DNA of 64,000 nt. Origin: Chitinophaga vietnamensis. GTDB taxonomy: Bacteria > Bacteroidota > Bacteroidia > Chitinophagales > Chitinophagaceae. The notes under the pieces were generated by a model. That model searched no databases. It was not told the origin of the DNA and was given only the letters and a program-made list of their open reading frames with translations. The stretch covers positions 496,001 through 560,000 of the forward strand of contig NZ_CABHMS010000002.1 of NCBI RefSeq assembly GCF_902167635.1, in the 5' to 3' direction. This document shows positions 1 to 10,083 of this stretch, piece after piece; the stretch's first letter is position 1, and every line of letters begins with the position of its first letter. The position numbers were made by a program, and so were the translations under genes.

Positions 1-3000
1 GAATGCTTTGCTGGCGGGCGATGAGGGCCGCCGCCACCGCGACTACTGGCTGCAACAACTCGGTGGCAACCGCCCGGTGCTGGAGCTGCCGGCAGATTTC
101 AGCCGTCCGCGTGTAATGACCTACAAAGGTGATTACATTTCTACTTGTCTGCCGCTGGCGGTGCAACAGAAATTGCAGCAGTATGCAGCTGCGAATCAGC
201 TCAGTGTATACATGGTGTTGATGGCTGCGGTGAAAACCTTGCTGTACCGCTATACCGGCCAACAGGACCTGATTGTAGGCACGCCGGTGGCAGGCAGGGA
301 ACATGCGAGCCTCGCCAACCAGATCGGGTTTTATGTAAATACCCTGGCTGTGCGTACACAGATACCGGAAAATATTTCTTTCGATCAATTCGTAAAAGAC
401 GGTATCCGCCATCGCTTGCTGGAAGCCTATCAGCACCAGGCTTATCCCTTTGATCAGTTGATAGACGACCTGTCGCTGGAACGTGATATGAGCCGTTCGC
501 CGCTGTTCAACGTGATGGTGGTGATGCAGAACAACAGCGCCACCCGCGATGCCCTGCTGGAAATGAACCAGCTGCGGGCAACGCCTTTCAGCAACCAGGC
601 GCCGCAAAGCAAGTTCGATCTCACCATCGATTTTGAAGAAAGCAAAGATGGATTGGTGCTGGGTATTGAATATTATGCTGATCTCTTTGCGCGCCCGCGT
701 ATCGTGCGCATGCTCGGTCACCTGGCAAATATCATCACGGCTATTGCAGATGACCCGGGAATAATGTTGGAAGAGATAGATTATTTGTCGGAAGATGAAC
801 AGCGCGAGATCGCTTCCTTCAACGGACAGGTAACCCCGATACCGCTGCACCTGACTGTGCATGGCGTGTTTGAGCAGGTAGCCCGGGCAAGGCCGGATGC
901 CATGGCCTTGGAAGATGAGCAACATGCTTATACCTATGCACAGCTGCATGCCTATACCGATCAATTAGCCACCCTGCTGCAACAGCGAGGCGTATCGCAT
1001 GAATCTGTAGTGGCGGTGGTAATGACCCGCAGTGCCGACTTTGTAATCGGTATGCTGGCTACCCTGAAAGCAGGAGCGGCGTATATGCCCGTGGAATCCA
1101 ATACGCCGGTAGAACGTATTGCACAATTGCTGCAACAGACCAACGCCGCTATTGTGCTCACCAATGATGCGCGCATCCGGCAGCATTTTGAACAAACCAT
1201 CTATCTGCCGGAAGTTGAACTGCCGCTTGCCGCCATACAATCTTTTGCCAACGCGGATTCGCTGGCATATATCATGTTCACCTCCGGAACTACCGGCCGG
1301 CCCAAAGGCGTGATGATCACACACCGCAGCATCGTGAGCCTGCTCACTAACCCGCGTAATGTATACATCACCGCGGAAGACCGGATGCTGCAAACCGGCT
1401 CGCTCTCCTTTGATGCGGCCACCCTCGAAATATGGGGCGCCCTGCTCAATGGCGCCACCATTTATATGATGGAGCTGCAACGCCTGCTGGACCCCGCTTC
1501 CATGGCAGAGGTGCTGCGGGAGAAAGCGATTACCACCGCCTTCTTCACCACCTCCTGGCTCAACCAGCTCATTGATCATGATCCGCAGCTGTTCGCACCT
1601 ATGCGCACCATTTACTCTGGAGGCGAGCAGCTATCGGTATCGCATGTACGAAGATTGTTAGCGCAATTGCCTGCACTGAAATTTTATAACATATATGGCC
1701 CTACGGAGATCACCGTATTTGTGACGAAGAACGCCGTGCATGAAGATGCCGAGGTAACAGCCACCATCGGTTATCCTGTTGAAAACGGGCAGGTATTTAT
1801 TGTAGACCGCCACGGCCGCCCGGTGCCGAAAGGCATTCCTGGTGAAGCGCTGCTGGGTGGGGAAGGACTTAGCCGCGGTTATATAAACGACGAAGCGCGT
1901 ACCCTTCAACAGTTCATCCGGCGCGGCACGCAGCGCCTGTACCGCTCCGGCGATCAGGCCCGCTGGCTGGAAGATGGCCGCATAGAATTTACCGGCCGTA
2001 TAGACGAGCAGGTGAAGATCCGCGGCTATCGCGTAGAACCGGAAGAGATCACCAACGTGCTGTTATCGCACCCGGATGTGAAAGAGGCCATCGTAATAGT
2101 ACACAAACAAGCCGACGGCAACAAGCTGCTCGCCGCTTACTATACCCTCACGGGAACGGCTACACGGGAGGCGATCCGCCAGTACCTCGAACAGCAGCTG
2201 CCTGCTTATATGGTGCCCGCCTCGCTGATTCAACTCGAGGTGATGCCGCTCAATGCCAATGGTAAAACCGACCGTAGCGCCCTGCCGGAACCGGAGCTGT
2301 CCGGCGCCGATTACGTACCTGCCCGCAACGAAACGGAGCAGCAGCTGGTAGGCATCTGGGAACGTTTGCTGGGCGTATCACGGGTAGGCATATACGATAA
2401 TTTCTTCGCCCTCGGCGGCCACTCCCTGCTGGCTACCCGCCTCGTGTCCGCGATACGGGAAGAGATGCAGGCAGTTGCTACGGTGAAGGATGTTTTCCTG
2501 CACCAGACCATCGCCGCTTTCGCTCCGCTGCTCGCTGGCGCTGCCAAAGCAACATTACCGCCGCTTAGTCGCCATCACATAGATAAAGCGCCCTTGTCGT
2601 TCGCACAGGAGCGCCTCTGGTTCATCGATCAGCTGGAAGGTAGCGTGCCTTATCACATGCCGGTGCTGCTGCGCCTCAAAGGCGCGCTGGATACTTCCGC
2701 ACTCGCGCATGCCCTGCATGCGCTCGTGGAACGCCATGAAGTGCTGCGCACCGTATTGAAAGAAGAAGGCGGAAAAGCTTACCAGCAAATCATTTCCGCC
2801 GATGGATGGCAACTGGATACCTCTACAGACATAAATATCGATCCTTATATTCATCAACCTTTCGACCTCTCGAAAGATTTCATGTTGCGTGCGCGCCTGA
2901 TCGCCTTACAGGAAGATGAACACCAGTTGCTCATCGTGATGCATCACATTGCTACCGATGGCTGGTCGATGGGCATCATCATCCGTGAGCTCACTGAATT

Positions 3001-6000
3001 ATATACCGCCTATACGGAACAAAGGTCGGCGCAGCTGCCGGAGCTGCCCGTGCAATACAAGGATATCGCCATCTGGCAACGCCAGTACCTTTCCGGCGAA
3101 GTGCTGGACCGCCAGCTTCAATACTGGAAGCAGCAGCTGGATGATGTAACGCCGCTGCACCTGCTCACGGATTATGTGCGCCCCGCGCTGCAAAGCACAA
3201 AAGGTGCGCACCTGCTCTTTAATATCGATCCGCAGCTCACGGCGCAGTTGCAGCAATTGTCGCTGCAACAGGGCACTACGCTCTTTATGACGCTGCTGGC
3301 GGCTTTCAAGGTATTGCTGCACCGTTACACCGGGCAGGATGATATCGCGGTGGGTTCGCCGATCGCGGGCAGAACGCAACAGGAAGCGGAGGCGCTGATC
3401 GGCTTCTTCGTAAATACCCTGGTGTTGCGCAGTCGTCTCGATGGTAATCCTTCCTTCACTGCCTTCCTGCAACAGGTGAAACATACCACTTTACAGGCCT
3501 ATGAGCACCAGGAAGTGCCTTTTGAAAAAGTGGTGGACCAGGTGGTGACGAGCCGCGAATTGAGCCGCAGCCCGCTGTTTCAGGCTGTATTCGCCTTGCA
3601 GAACACGCCGCGTGCCGAGGGCGCAAGCTTAGGCCAGCTGCAATTGACAGAAGAAGATATTGATCAAACCACCGCTAAAACAGATATCAGCTTTTCGCTG
3701 GAAGAAACGCCGGCAGGCTTGCAGGGTAATGTGGTGTATTGCACGGATCTCTTTCGCCGTGAAACGATTGAACAGTTGCTGCGGCATTTCCGGCAATTGC
3801 TGCAAGCCATTGCAGCCGCGCCCGATGCGGCGATTGGCGCATTACAGTTCCTATCTGCCGAAGATGAGCAACAGTTCCATCAATTCAACGAAAAAGTACC
3901 CGGCTTTGAACTGGATATGCAGGCGCATATCGTGAGCCGCTTCCGGCAGCAGGTACAGGCGCAGCCAGCAGGCATCGCGCTGTGCTATGATAACATTACG
4001 CTCTCTTATCAAACATTGGATGAGCGCTCCAACCAGTTTGCGCATTATCTCCGCAAACTGGGCGTAGAAGGGGAGATGATCGTGCCCATCTGCCTGGACC
4101 GTTCACCGGAAATGATCATTGCGATATTAGGCGTGTTGAAGGCGGGCGGGGCTTACCTGCCCATCGATCCGGCCTATCCGCAGGATCGTATTCAATACAC
4201 TTTGCAGGATAGCGGCGCGCAGTTGTTGATCACCACCACCTCCTGTGAAGCGCAGATCGAATGCCCGTCGCATATACAAGTGATCCGGATAGATACCGGC
4301 GTGTACCTGCAAGAAGAGACAAGCAGCCTGGATGCCGCGCTGGACGGCCATCACCTGGCCTATGTGATCTATACTTCCGGTTCTACCGGCAGGCCCAAGG
4401 GCGTGTTGCTGGAACACCGCGGTATCGTGAACCTGGTACAAGGGCATGTGGATGTGCTGCAGTTAAGGCCCGGCAAGCGTATGCTGCAATTCTCCTCATT
4501 TGGTTTTGACGCCTCCTGCTATGAAATATTCAACACGCTGTTGAGTGGCGGTACTTTGATATTGCCCAAACAGGAGGAACTGATGTCGGTAGATAGTTTT
4601 GAGGAGATGATCAACCGTTACCAGGTGGAAATGGTGGTGCTGCCGCCATCTTACCAGCATGCGATCCGCGAGAAGACGGGCAGCATCCGTACCATGGTAT
4701 CCGCCGGCGAAGCCCTGCATGTAGACGATGCCCGTTACCTGCAGGAGAAGGGTATCCGCCTGCTTAACGGTTACGGACCTACGGAGAATACGATCTGCGC
4801 CACCATCTCTGATAACCCATTGCTACCGCACGCCGTTACCATCGGTCCGTCTATCGCCAATGTGCAGGCTTATATCGTAGACCGTTATAACAACCTGTGC
4901 CCGGTGGGCGTGGCCGGAGAGTTGTGTGTGGGCGGGTATGGCGTAGCGCGCGGTTATCTCAACCGCCCTGATCTTACAAAGGAAAAATTTGTACAAGGTA
5001 TTTTCGATAAAGGCATCTGCTATCGTACCGGCGACCAGGCCCGCTGGCTGCCTGACGGCAACATCGAGTTCCTCGGCAGGATCGACGACCAGGTGAAGAT
5101 CCGCGGCTACCGCATCGAGCCGGGCGAAGTAACCGCTGTGTTGCAACAATGCCCGCTGGTGAATGAAGCCATTGTAGTAGCCCGGAATAACAGTCGCCAC
5201 AAGATGCGCCTCGTGGCCTATGTAGTACCCAAAGGACGCTTCGACCGGGAAGCAGTGGTGAGCTTCCTCAAGGGCCGCCTGCCGGAATACATGCTGCCAT
5301 CGCAGTATGTAGAGATGAGCGCGCTGCCCGTAACTGCCAGCGGCAAGATCGACAAGCGCGCTTTGCCAAGTCCGGACGACCATGTAGTGGGCGCTTATGC
5401 GGCGCCCCGCAACGAAACAGAGCAGGCGCTGGTCGCCATCTGGCAGGAGTTGCTGCGCGTACAAGGGGTAGGCATATACGATAATTTCTTTGAGTTAGGG
5501 GGAGACTCTATCATCACCATACAGCTCGTGAGCCAGGCCCGCAGGCGCGGGTACCTGCTGCATCCGCGCGATATCTTCCTGCACCAGCATATCGCTGCAT
5601 TGGCCGGCGTGGTAACCAGCAGCCGTGAGATACAGTCAGAACAAGGTATGCTGAATGGTGAGGCAGGAATCCTGCCTATCCAGCAGTGGTTCTTTGAACA
5701 GAACTTTGCCGCGCCGCATCATTTCAACCAGGCCGTGTTGCTGAATATCGATAAATCGCTCGATGCCGCGCAACTCAATACCGTGGCGGCTGCGCTGGCA
5801 TCGCGCCACGATGCGCTCCGTTTCCGTTACCGACAGGAAGGCGCACAATGGATACAGGAATATGGCTACCTGCTGCCGGTAGTAGCACAGGAAGAAGCCG
5901 CGACAACAAACGAGATCACCGCCATCTGCGAACGCTGGCAACAGCAGCTGGATATCAACACCGGTGAACTATGGCATTGCGTATTGATCAAAACACCGCT

Positions 6001-8416
6001 GGCAGATGCTTACAATCGTCTGTTCATCGTGGTGCATCACCTCGCGATAGATGGCGTATCATGGAGGATATTGCTGGAAGATATTGCCGCCTTCCTGCCG
6101 GTAGCTGCCGCAGGGCAGGCTTTGCAAACGGCTCCCAAAACCACTTCTTACCGGCAGTGGCAGCAGGCCATCGCGCGCTATGCCACCGATCCGGCTACGC
6201 TGGCGCAGCTGGCATACTGGCAAACTACCGTGAAGGCCTATACGCCATTACCGGGAGCAGCGATCCACGTATTACGTAAAGACACGCAAACACATACAGT
6301 TACCTTGCCCGAGCAGGATACGCGCCTGCTGCTGGGTAAAGCGCAACAGGCATACAACACCGGCATCAACGACTGGCTGCTGGCGGCACTCACGCAAACT
6401 ATCAGCAACTGGAGCGCACAACCGCAGGTGCTCATCACCCTGGAAGGGCATGGCCGGGAAGCCATCGCACCAGACCTGGATACCTCTCAAACTGTTGGCT
6501 GGTTCACCAATATGTACCCGGCGCTGTTATCGGCCGGTAATATCCCGGATATTAAAGAACAGCTGCGGGCCTTGCCTGGCAATGGTTTGGGCTATGGCGC
6601 GCTGCGCTACCTCCATCCTGATGCAGCGGTAAGGGAAAGTTTGCAGTTGCCCGCTATGGACCTGCTATTCAACTACCTCGGCCAGCTCGATAATATTATT
6701 CATACAGGCGTGAACGTTAGTCTGGCCGATGAGCCTACCGGCGAAGCCGTGAGCGGCAACAATGCCTTCGGCAGCAAGCTGGAAGTTACCGCCTCCGTAG
6801 CAGAGGGACAGCTCTATGTATCCTGGACTTACGCCCCGGCGCAATACGATGCCGCTTTGATCGCGCAGCTGGCAGAAAACTACCTGGCCTTCCTGCAGGC
6901 GCAGTTGCAAACAGCGGCAGCACTGGAAGCGCCTGTGCCTACGCCTTCAGACTATGGCCTTGGCGGATTGGTAACGCCATCCACATTGCATGATTTCTTA
7001 TATGCGATGGAAGAAGGGCAAGCCCGCAAGTCCCTGCTGGAAAGCCTTTACGTGGCCAGTCCCTTGCAATACGATATGTGGTCGTCCAGTCAAAGCGCCC
7101 CCGATGCCGGTACCTGGATCATCCAGGTGAGCGCGGATATTCCATCTCTCGATAAAAAAATATTGCAAGAGGCCTGGAATGCCGTAGCTGCTAAACACAG
7201 CATTTTCCGTACTGCCTTCTACCAGCTCAATGATACGCTGGTGCAGGCCGTGTACCGGGAGATCAGCGTGCCGGTGTATGAGCGCGACTACAGTCATCTC
7301 TCCAACGAAGCGGTCAACATCTTCCTGCAAAAAGACAGGAACACGGATTTTGATATGGATACCGCGCCGCTCATGCGCATCACCCTGGTGCAGATGCATG
7401 GCGGCATCACCAAAATGGTGTGGACCGCGCATCATATCATCATGGATGGCTGGTCGATGCCCGTGGTGGTGGACGAATGGATGAAAGCCTATGAAGCGCT
7501 GCTGAAAGGCGACGCCATTGCGGATAGCCGTGACCGTTATGAAGACTATATCCGCTTCATCAACGCTGCCGGCAAAGACGCTGCTGCGGCCTTCTGGCGT
7601 GAGCAGCTGCAAGACGTGAGCGCGCCCATGTGGCTGCCTTTCGTCAACTATCGCGGCGATCGTAACCGCGTACCAGGCGCCTATAACGACGTACGCCTGG
7701 TGCTGGATGAAAGTCTTACCGCCGCCGTGCACCGCTTCGCACAGGAGCAGCACGTTACCGTGAATACCGTGATACAAGGCGTATGGGCAAGCTTACTGTT
7801 TAAATATACCCGCCGCCGCCAGGTAGTATATGGCGTAACGGTATCTACCCGCCCCGCAGAAGTGGAGCAGGTGGAAAGCAGGGTAGGGCCTTATATGAGC
7901 ATTATTCCTTTGAAGGCAGTCATGGCGGTAGCACAGCCGCTGGACCAATGGCTGCGCGACTTGCAGGACCATCACAGCCAGGCGCGCCATCATCCGTATA
8001 TCGGCGCGGCTGACCTGCGCAACTGGACGGGCATGGAAGAAGATCTGTTCGATAGCGTATTATTCTTCGAGAACTATCCGCTCGGCGATGTGACAGAGAA
8101 AGAAAACCCTGTGCTGGACCTGCAACAAGTGCAGATGCATGAGCACAACAATTACTTGTTGTCGGTATTTGTAGGCATCGGCGAAGAGATGGTAGTGCGC
8201 TTCAATTACAACAGCACGCTGCTCAGTGATACCTGCGCCAATATTGTCAGTCATCATTTCAGGGCGGTACTGTTGCAGATGCTCAGGAACCCGCAAACGC
8301 CTGCAACGCGCATCCGGTTAACTACGCCGGCACATCTGAAAAAAGCATTCAAACACACCGGTATCGGGCAGCGCAAGCGCATCCCGGCATCCAAAGTTCA
8401 AAACCACAAATCATAG
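1..8416 (+). CDS. Non-ribosomal peptide synthetase, 3' part (C*-A-T-C-A-T-E-C)
   Basis: Cytoplasmic assembly-line enzyme. The frame is open at the left edge, so this is the C-terminal ~2800 residues of a longer protein. Domains seen, numbered from the first start-like codon at position 8: partial condensation (to ~270); adenylation 1 (~290-760; FTSGTTGRPKG, IYGPTE); carrier 1 (GGHSL near 804); condensation (HHIATDG near 979); adenylation 2 (~1310-1800; YTSGSTGRPKG, GYGPTE); carrier 2 (GGDSI near 1832); epimerization (HHLAIDG near 2010, NYLGQLDN); terminal condensation (HHIIMDG near 2475). GGDS in carrier 2 and the epimerase predict a D-residue from module 2. Specificity residues aligned by eye are D-A-L-F-Y-G-I-V-F for A1 and D-A-Y-V-V-A-G-I-C for A2. 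A2 resembles the Phe-type pattern; A1 is unassigned. No thioesterase domain follows the last condensation domain. The exporter gene begins 2 nt after the stop. Confidence 0.96.
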   Translation, partial: NALLAGDEGRRHRDYWLQQLGGNRPVLELPADFSRPRVMTYKGDYISTCLPLAVQQKLQQYAAANQLSVYMVLMAAVKTLLYRYTGQQDLIVGTPVAGREHASLANQIGFYVNTLAVRTQIPENISFDQFVKDGIRHRLLEAYQHQAYPFDQLIDDLSLERDMSRSPLFNVMVVMQNNSATRDALLEMNQLRATPFSNQAPQSKFDLTIDFEESKDGLVLGIEYYADLFARPRIVRMLGHLANIITAIADDPGIMLEEIDYLSEDEQREIASFNGQVTPIPLHLTVHGVFEQVARARPDAMALEDEQHAYTYAQLHAYTDQLATLLQQRGVSHESVVAVVMTRSADFVIGMLATLKAGAAYMPVESNTPVERIAQLLQQTNAAIVLTNDARIRQHFEQTIYLPEVELPLAAIQSFANADSLAYIMFTSGTTGRPKGVMITHRSIVSLLTNPRNVYITAEDRMLQTGSLSFDAATLEIWGALLNGATIYMMELQRLLDPASMAEVLREKAITTAFFTTSWLNQLIDHDPQLFAPMRTIYSGGEQLSVSHVRRLLAQLPALKFYNIYGPTEITVFVTKNAVHEDAEVTATIGYPVENGQVFIVDRHGRPVPKGIPGEALLGGEGLSRGYINDEARTLQQFIRRGTQRLYRSGDQARWLEDGRIEFTGRIDEQVKIRGYRVEPEEITNVLLSHPDVKEAIVIVHKQADGNKLLAAYYTLTGTATREAIRQYLEQQLPAYMVPASLIQLEVMPLNANGKTDRSALPEPELSGADYVPARNETEQQLVGIWERLLGVSRVGIYDNFFALGGHSLLATRLVSAIREEMQAVATVKDVFLHQTIAAFAPLLAGAAKATLPPLSRHHIDKAPLSFAQERLWFIDQLEGSVPYHMPVLLRLKGALDTSALAHALHALVERHEVLRTVLKEEGGKAYQQIISADGWQLDTSTDINIDPYIHQPFDLSKDFMLRARLIALQEDEHQLLIVMHHIATDGWSMGIIIRELTELYTAYTEQRSAQLPELPVQYKDIAIWQRQYLSGEVLDRQLQYWKQQLDDVTPLHLLTDYVRPALQSTKGAHLLFNIDPQLTAQLQQLSLQQGTTLFMTLLAAFKVLLHRYTGQDDIAVGSPIAGRTQQEAEALIGFFVNTLVLRSRLDGNPSFTAFLQQVKHTTLQAYEHQEVPFEKVVDQVVTSRELSRSPLFQAVFALQNTPRAEGASLGQLQLTEEDIDQTTAKTDISFSLEETPAGLQGNVVYCTDLFRRETIEQLLRHFRQLLQAIAAAPDAAIGALQFLSAEDEQQFHQFNEKVPGFELDMQAHIVSRFRQQVQAQPAGIALCYDNITLSYQTLDERSNQFAHYLRKLGVEGEMIVPICLDRSPEMIIAILGVLKAGGAYLPIDPAYPQDRIQYTLQDSGAQLLITTTSCEAQIECPSHIQVIRIDTGVYLQEETSSLDAALDGHHLAYVIYTSGSTGRPKGVLLEHRGIVNLVQGHVDVLQLRPGKRMLQFSSFGFDASCYEIFNTLLSGGTLILPKQEELMSVDSFEEMINRYQVEMVVLPPSYQHAIREKTGSIRTMVSAGEALHVDDARYLQEKGIRLLNGYGPTENTICATISDNPLLPHAVTIGPSIANVQAYIVDRYNNLCPVGVAGELCVGGYGVARGYLNRPDLTKEKFVQGIFDKGICYRTGDQARWLPDGNIEFLGRIDDQVKIRGYRIEPGEVTAVLQQCPLVNEAIVVARNNSRHKMRLVAYVVPKGRFDREAVVSFLKGRLPEYMLPSQYVEMSALPVTASGKIDKRALPSPDDHVVGAYAAPRNETEQALVAIWQELLRVQGVGIYDNFFELGGDSIITIQLVSQARRRGYLLHPRDIFLHQHIAALAGVVTSSREIQSEQGMLNGEAGILPIQQWFFEQNFAAPHHFNQAVLLNIDKSLDAAQLNTVAAALASRHDALRFRYRQEGAQWIQEYGYLLPVVAQEEAATTNEITAICERWQQQLDINTGELWHCVLIKTPLADAYNRLFIVVHHLAIDGVSWRILLEDIAAFLPVAAAGQALQTAPKTTSYRQWQQAIARYATDPATLAQLAYWQTTVKAYTPLPGAAIHVLRKDTQTHTVTLPEQDTRLLLGKAQQAYNTGINDWLLAALTQTISNWSAQPQVLITLEGHGREAIAPDLDTSQTVGWFTNMYPALLSAGNIPDIKEQLRALPGNGLGYGALRYLHPDAAVRESLQLPAMDLLFNYLGQLDNIIHTGVNVSLADEPTGEAVSGNNAFGSKLEVTASVAEGQLYVSWTYAPAQYDAALIAQLAENYLAFLQAQLQTAAALEAPVPTPSDYGLGGLVTPSTLHDFLYAMEEGQARKSLLESLYVASPLQYDMWSSSQSAPDAGTWIIQVSADIPSLDKKILQEAWNAVAAKHSIFRTAFYQLNDTLVQAVYREISVPVYERDYSHLSNEAVNIFLQKDRNTDFDMDTAPLMRITLVQMHGGITKMVWTAHHIIMDGWSMPVVVDEWMKAYEALLKGDAIADSRDRYEDYIRFINAAGKDAAAAFWREQLQDVSAPMWLPFVNYRGDRNRVPGAYNDVRLVLDESLTAAVHRFAQEQHVTVNTVIQGVWASLLFKYTRRRQVVYGVTVSTRPAEVEQVESRVGPYMSIIPLKAVMAVAQPLDQWLRDLQDHHSQARHHPYIGAADLRNWTGMEEDLFDSVLFFENYPLGDVTEKENPVLDLQQVQMHEHNNYLLSVFVGIGEEMVVRFNYNSTLLSDTCANIVSHHFRAVLLQMLRNPQTPATRIRLTTPAHLKKAFKHTGIGQRKRIPASKVQNHKS

Positions 8417-8418
8417 CC

Positions 8419-10071
8419 ATGGCACTGTTAAAACTGCTTCAGAAAAAATCGAAAGCGTTCTTTTGGCTGCTGGCCCTGCTGGGGCTGATCAACAGCATCT
8501 GGGGAAGCACCCTGCTGCTGTTGATCAACAACAAGATCACGAATACGCCTTTGCCCTTTGTAGGGCAGTACGACTGGCAGGTATACTGCGGACTGATCGT
8601 GCTGTCGTTCGTGACCGCCCGTTTTTTCCAGTCGTACATGATACGCCTTACTTATGATCTCGGCAATGATCTCGGGCTGTCTATCTTCGATAAACTGCGT
8701 TTCTCCAATTACGAAGAATACCTCAAGCTCGGCGATGAAAAAGTTCGTACAGCCGTTGCCGATGTCACCACTTTGCAGCGTTTTCCGCAAGCCTTCATCG
8801 AAACCTTCAACGCATTTGTGATGGTAGTGATCGGCGTGTTGTACCTCTATTACATCAACCCCGGCGGCGCCGCGCTGATCACGGTGATATTAGGTCTGCT
8901 CGCAGGCGTGTACTATTACCGCAACCTGGCTGTGCACCGGGATATGAGCACTGTGCGCGACCTCGCTAACGTATACCAGCAGAACGTGAACGACTTCCTC
9001 CGCGGCTTCCGCGAGATCAAGATGAGCACGCGCCGCAGCGATATCATCTACCATGAACATATTACCGTAAACAGAGGCCGGGCCAAAGACCTGACCGTGA
9101 AAACGCTGATCCGCCACATGGGCAATGAGCTGATGGGCAGTTACACCTGGTACCTGATGATCGGTATTATCCTCTTCCTGCTGCCCGCGCTGTTGCACAC
9201 CACTGGCGGCGTGAACAGCAATTTCATTGTTACGCTGCTATATCTCATGGGACCGATGAGTATCATCATCACGGAGATACGCGAGTTTACGCTGATGCAC
9301 ATCGCGGTGAAACGGCTCGAAGAATTTGATACGGTGCTCAGCGCTTCTGAGGGCATTGCATTAGGGCATGGCCAAAGTGCCGATGCTGGCCCATTCCGCA
9401 GCATCCGCTTCGAAAATGTGACCTATGAATATTATGACGAGATCAGGTCCGAAACTTTCCGTTTGCAACCGCTCAACCTGGAAATCAAAGCAGGAGAGAG
9501 CATCTTCATCACGGGTGGCAATGGCAGCGGCAAGAGCACTTTTGTGCATCTGCTTACCGGTTTGTATATGCCCCGCTCCGGTCATATCTATTTCAATGAT
9601 GAATTGATCACGCCGGATAACTATCCCTGGTTCAGGGATCAGATGGTATCTATCTATACCGATCATTGCCTCTTCTCCGAGAACTACGACAATTTCCCTT
9701 TGCATCGCGATAATGAGCAGCTGATGCACCTGTTGGACAAGATGCGCCTCACCGATATCGTGACCTTCAACGAAGGAAAGAACGTGATCAAAGCTACGTT
9801 GTCCAAAGGCCAGCAGAAGCGCCTGGCGCTGATCTACGCCTTGCTCGAAGAAAAAGAGATCATTGTACTGGATGAGTGGGCCGCGGAGCAGGATCCTGTA
9901 TTCCGTGCCTATTTCTATAAAGTGCTGGTGCCGGAGATGAAGATCATGGGCAAGACGGTGATCGCGGTAACCCATGACGACGCTTATTTCGATTACGCAG
10001 AACGCGTGCTGCGCTTCGATTATGGCAAGATACAGAGCGACACGCGGCAGCCGGAATTAATTGTTAGTTAA
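8419..10071 (+). CDS. Cyclic-peptide-type ABC exporter (fused permease-ATPase)
   Basis: Inner-membrane exporter predicted to move the peptide product or an intermediate out of the cytoplasm. The N-terminal ~320 residues hold about six membrane segments (the first is LLALLGLINSIWGSTLLLL). The C-terminal half is an ABC ATPase with Walker A GGNGSGKST near residue 368, signature LSKGQQKRL, and Walker B ending IIVLDEW followed by AAEQDP. The (A)xQDP variant after Walker B is characteristic of the SyrD/PvdE cyclic-peptide and siderophore transporter family. Length of 550 aa is usual for that family. It lies 2 nt after the NRPS stop and 12 nt before the mutase gene, so it is almost certainly cotranscribed. 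The substrate is inferred from context only. Confidence 0.92.
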   Translation: MALLKLLQKKSKAFFWLLALLGLINSIWGSTLLLLINNKITNTPLPFVGQYDWQVYCGLIVLSFVTARFFQSYMIRLTYDLGNDLGLSIFDKLRFSNYEEYLKLGDEKVRTAVADVTTLQRFPQAFIETFNAFVMVVIGVLYLYYINPGGAALITVILGLLAGVYYYRNLAVHRDMSTVRDLANVYQQNVNDFLRGFREIKMSTRRSDIIYHEHITVNRGRAKDLTVKTLIRHMGNELMGSYTWYLMIGIILFLLPALLHTTGGVNSNFIVTLLYLMGPMSIIITEIREFTLMHIAVKRLEEFDTVLSASEGIALGHGQSADAGPFRSIRFENVTYEYYDEIRSETFRLQPLNLEIKAGESIFITGGNGSGKSTFVHLLTGLYMPRSGHIYFNDELITPDNYPWFRDQMVSIYTDHCLFSENYDNFPLHRDNEQLMHLLDKMRLTDIVTFNEGKNVIKATLSKGQQKRLALIYALLEEKEIIVLDEWAAEQDPVFRAYFYKVLVPEMKIMGKTVIAVTHDDAYFDYAERVLRFDYGKIQSDTRQPELIVS

Positions 10072-10083
10072 CAAGCCCGTTAT

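Noticed and set aside
6998-7777. 259-codon antisense frame inside the NRPS terminal condensation domain
   Set aside because: Shadow frame; the plus strand encodes an intact condensation domain.
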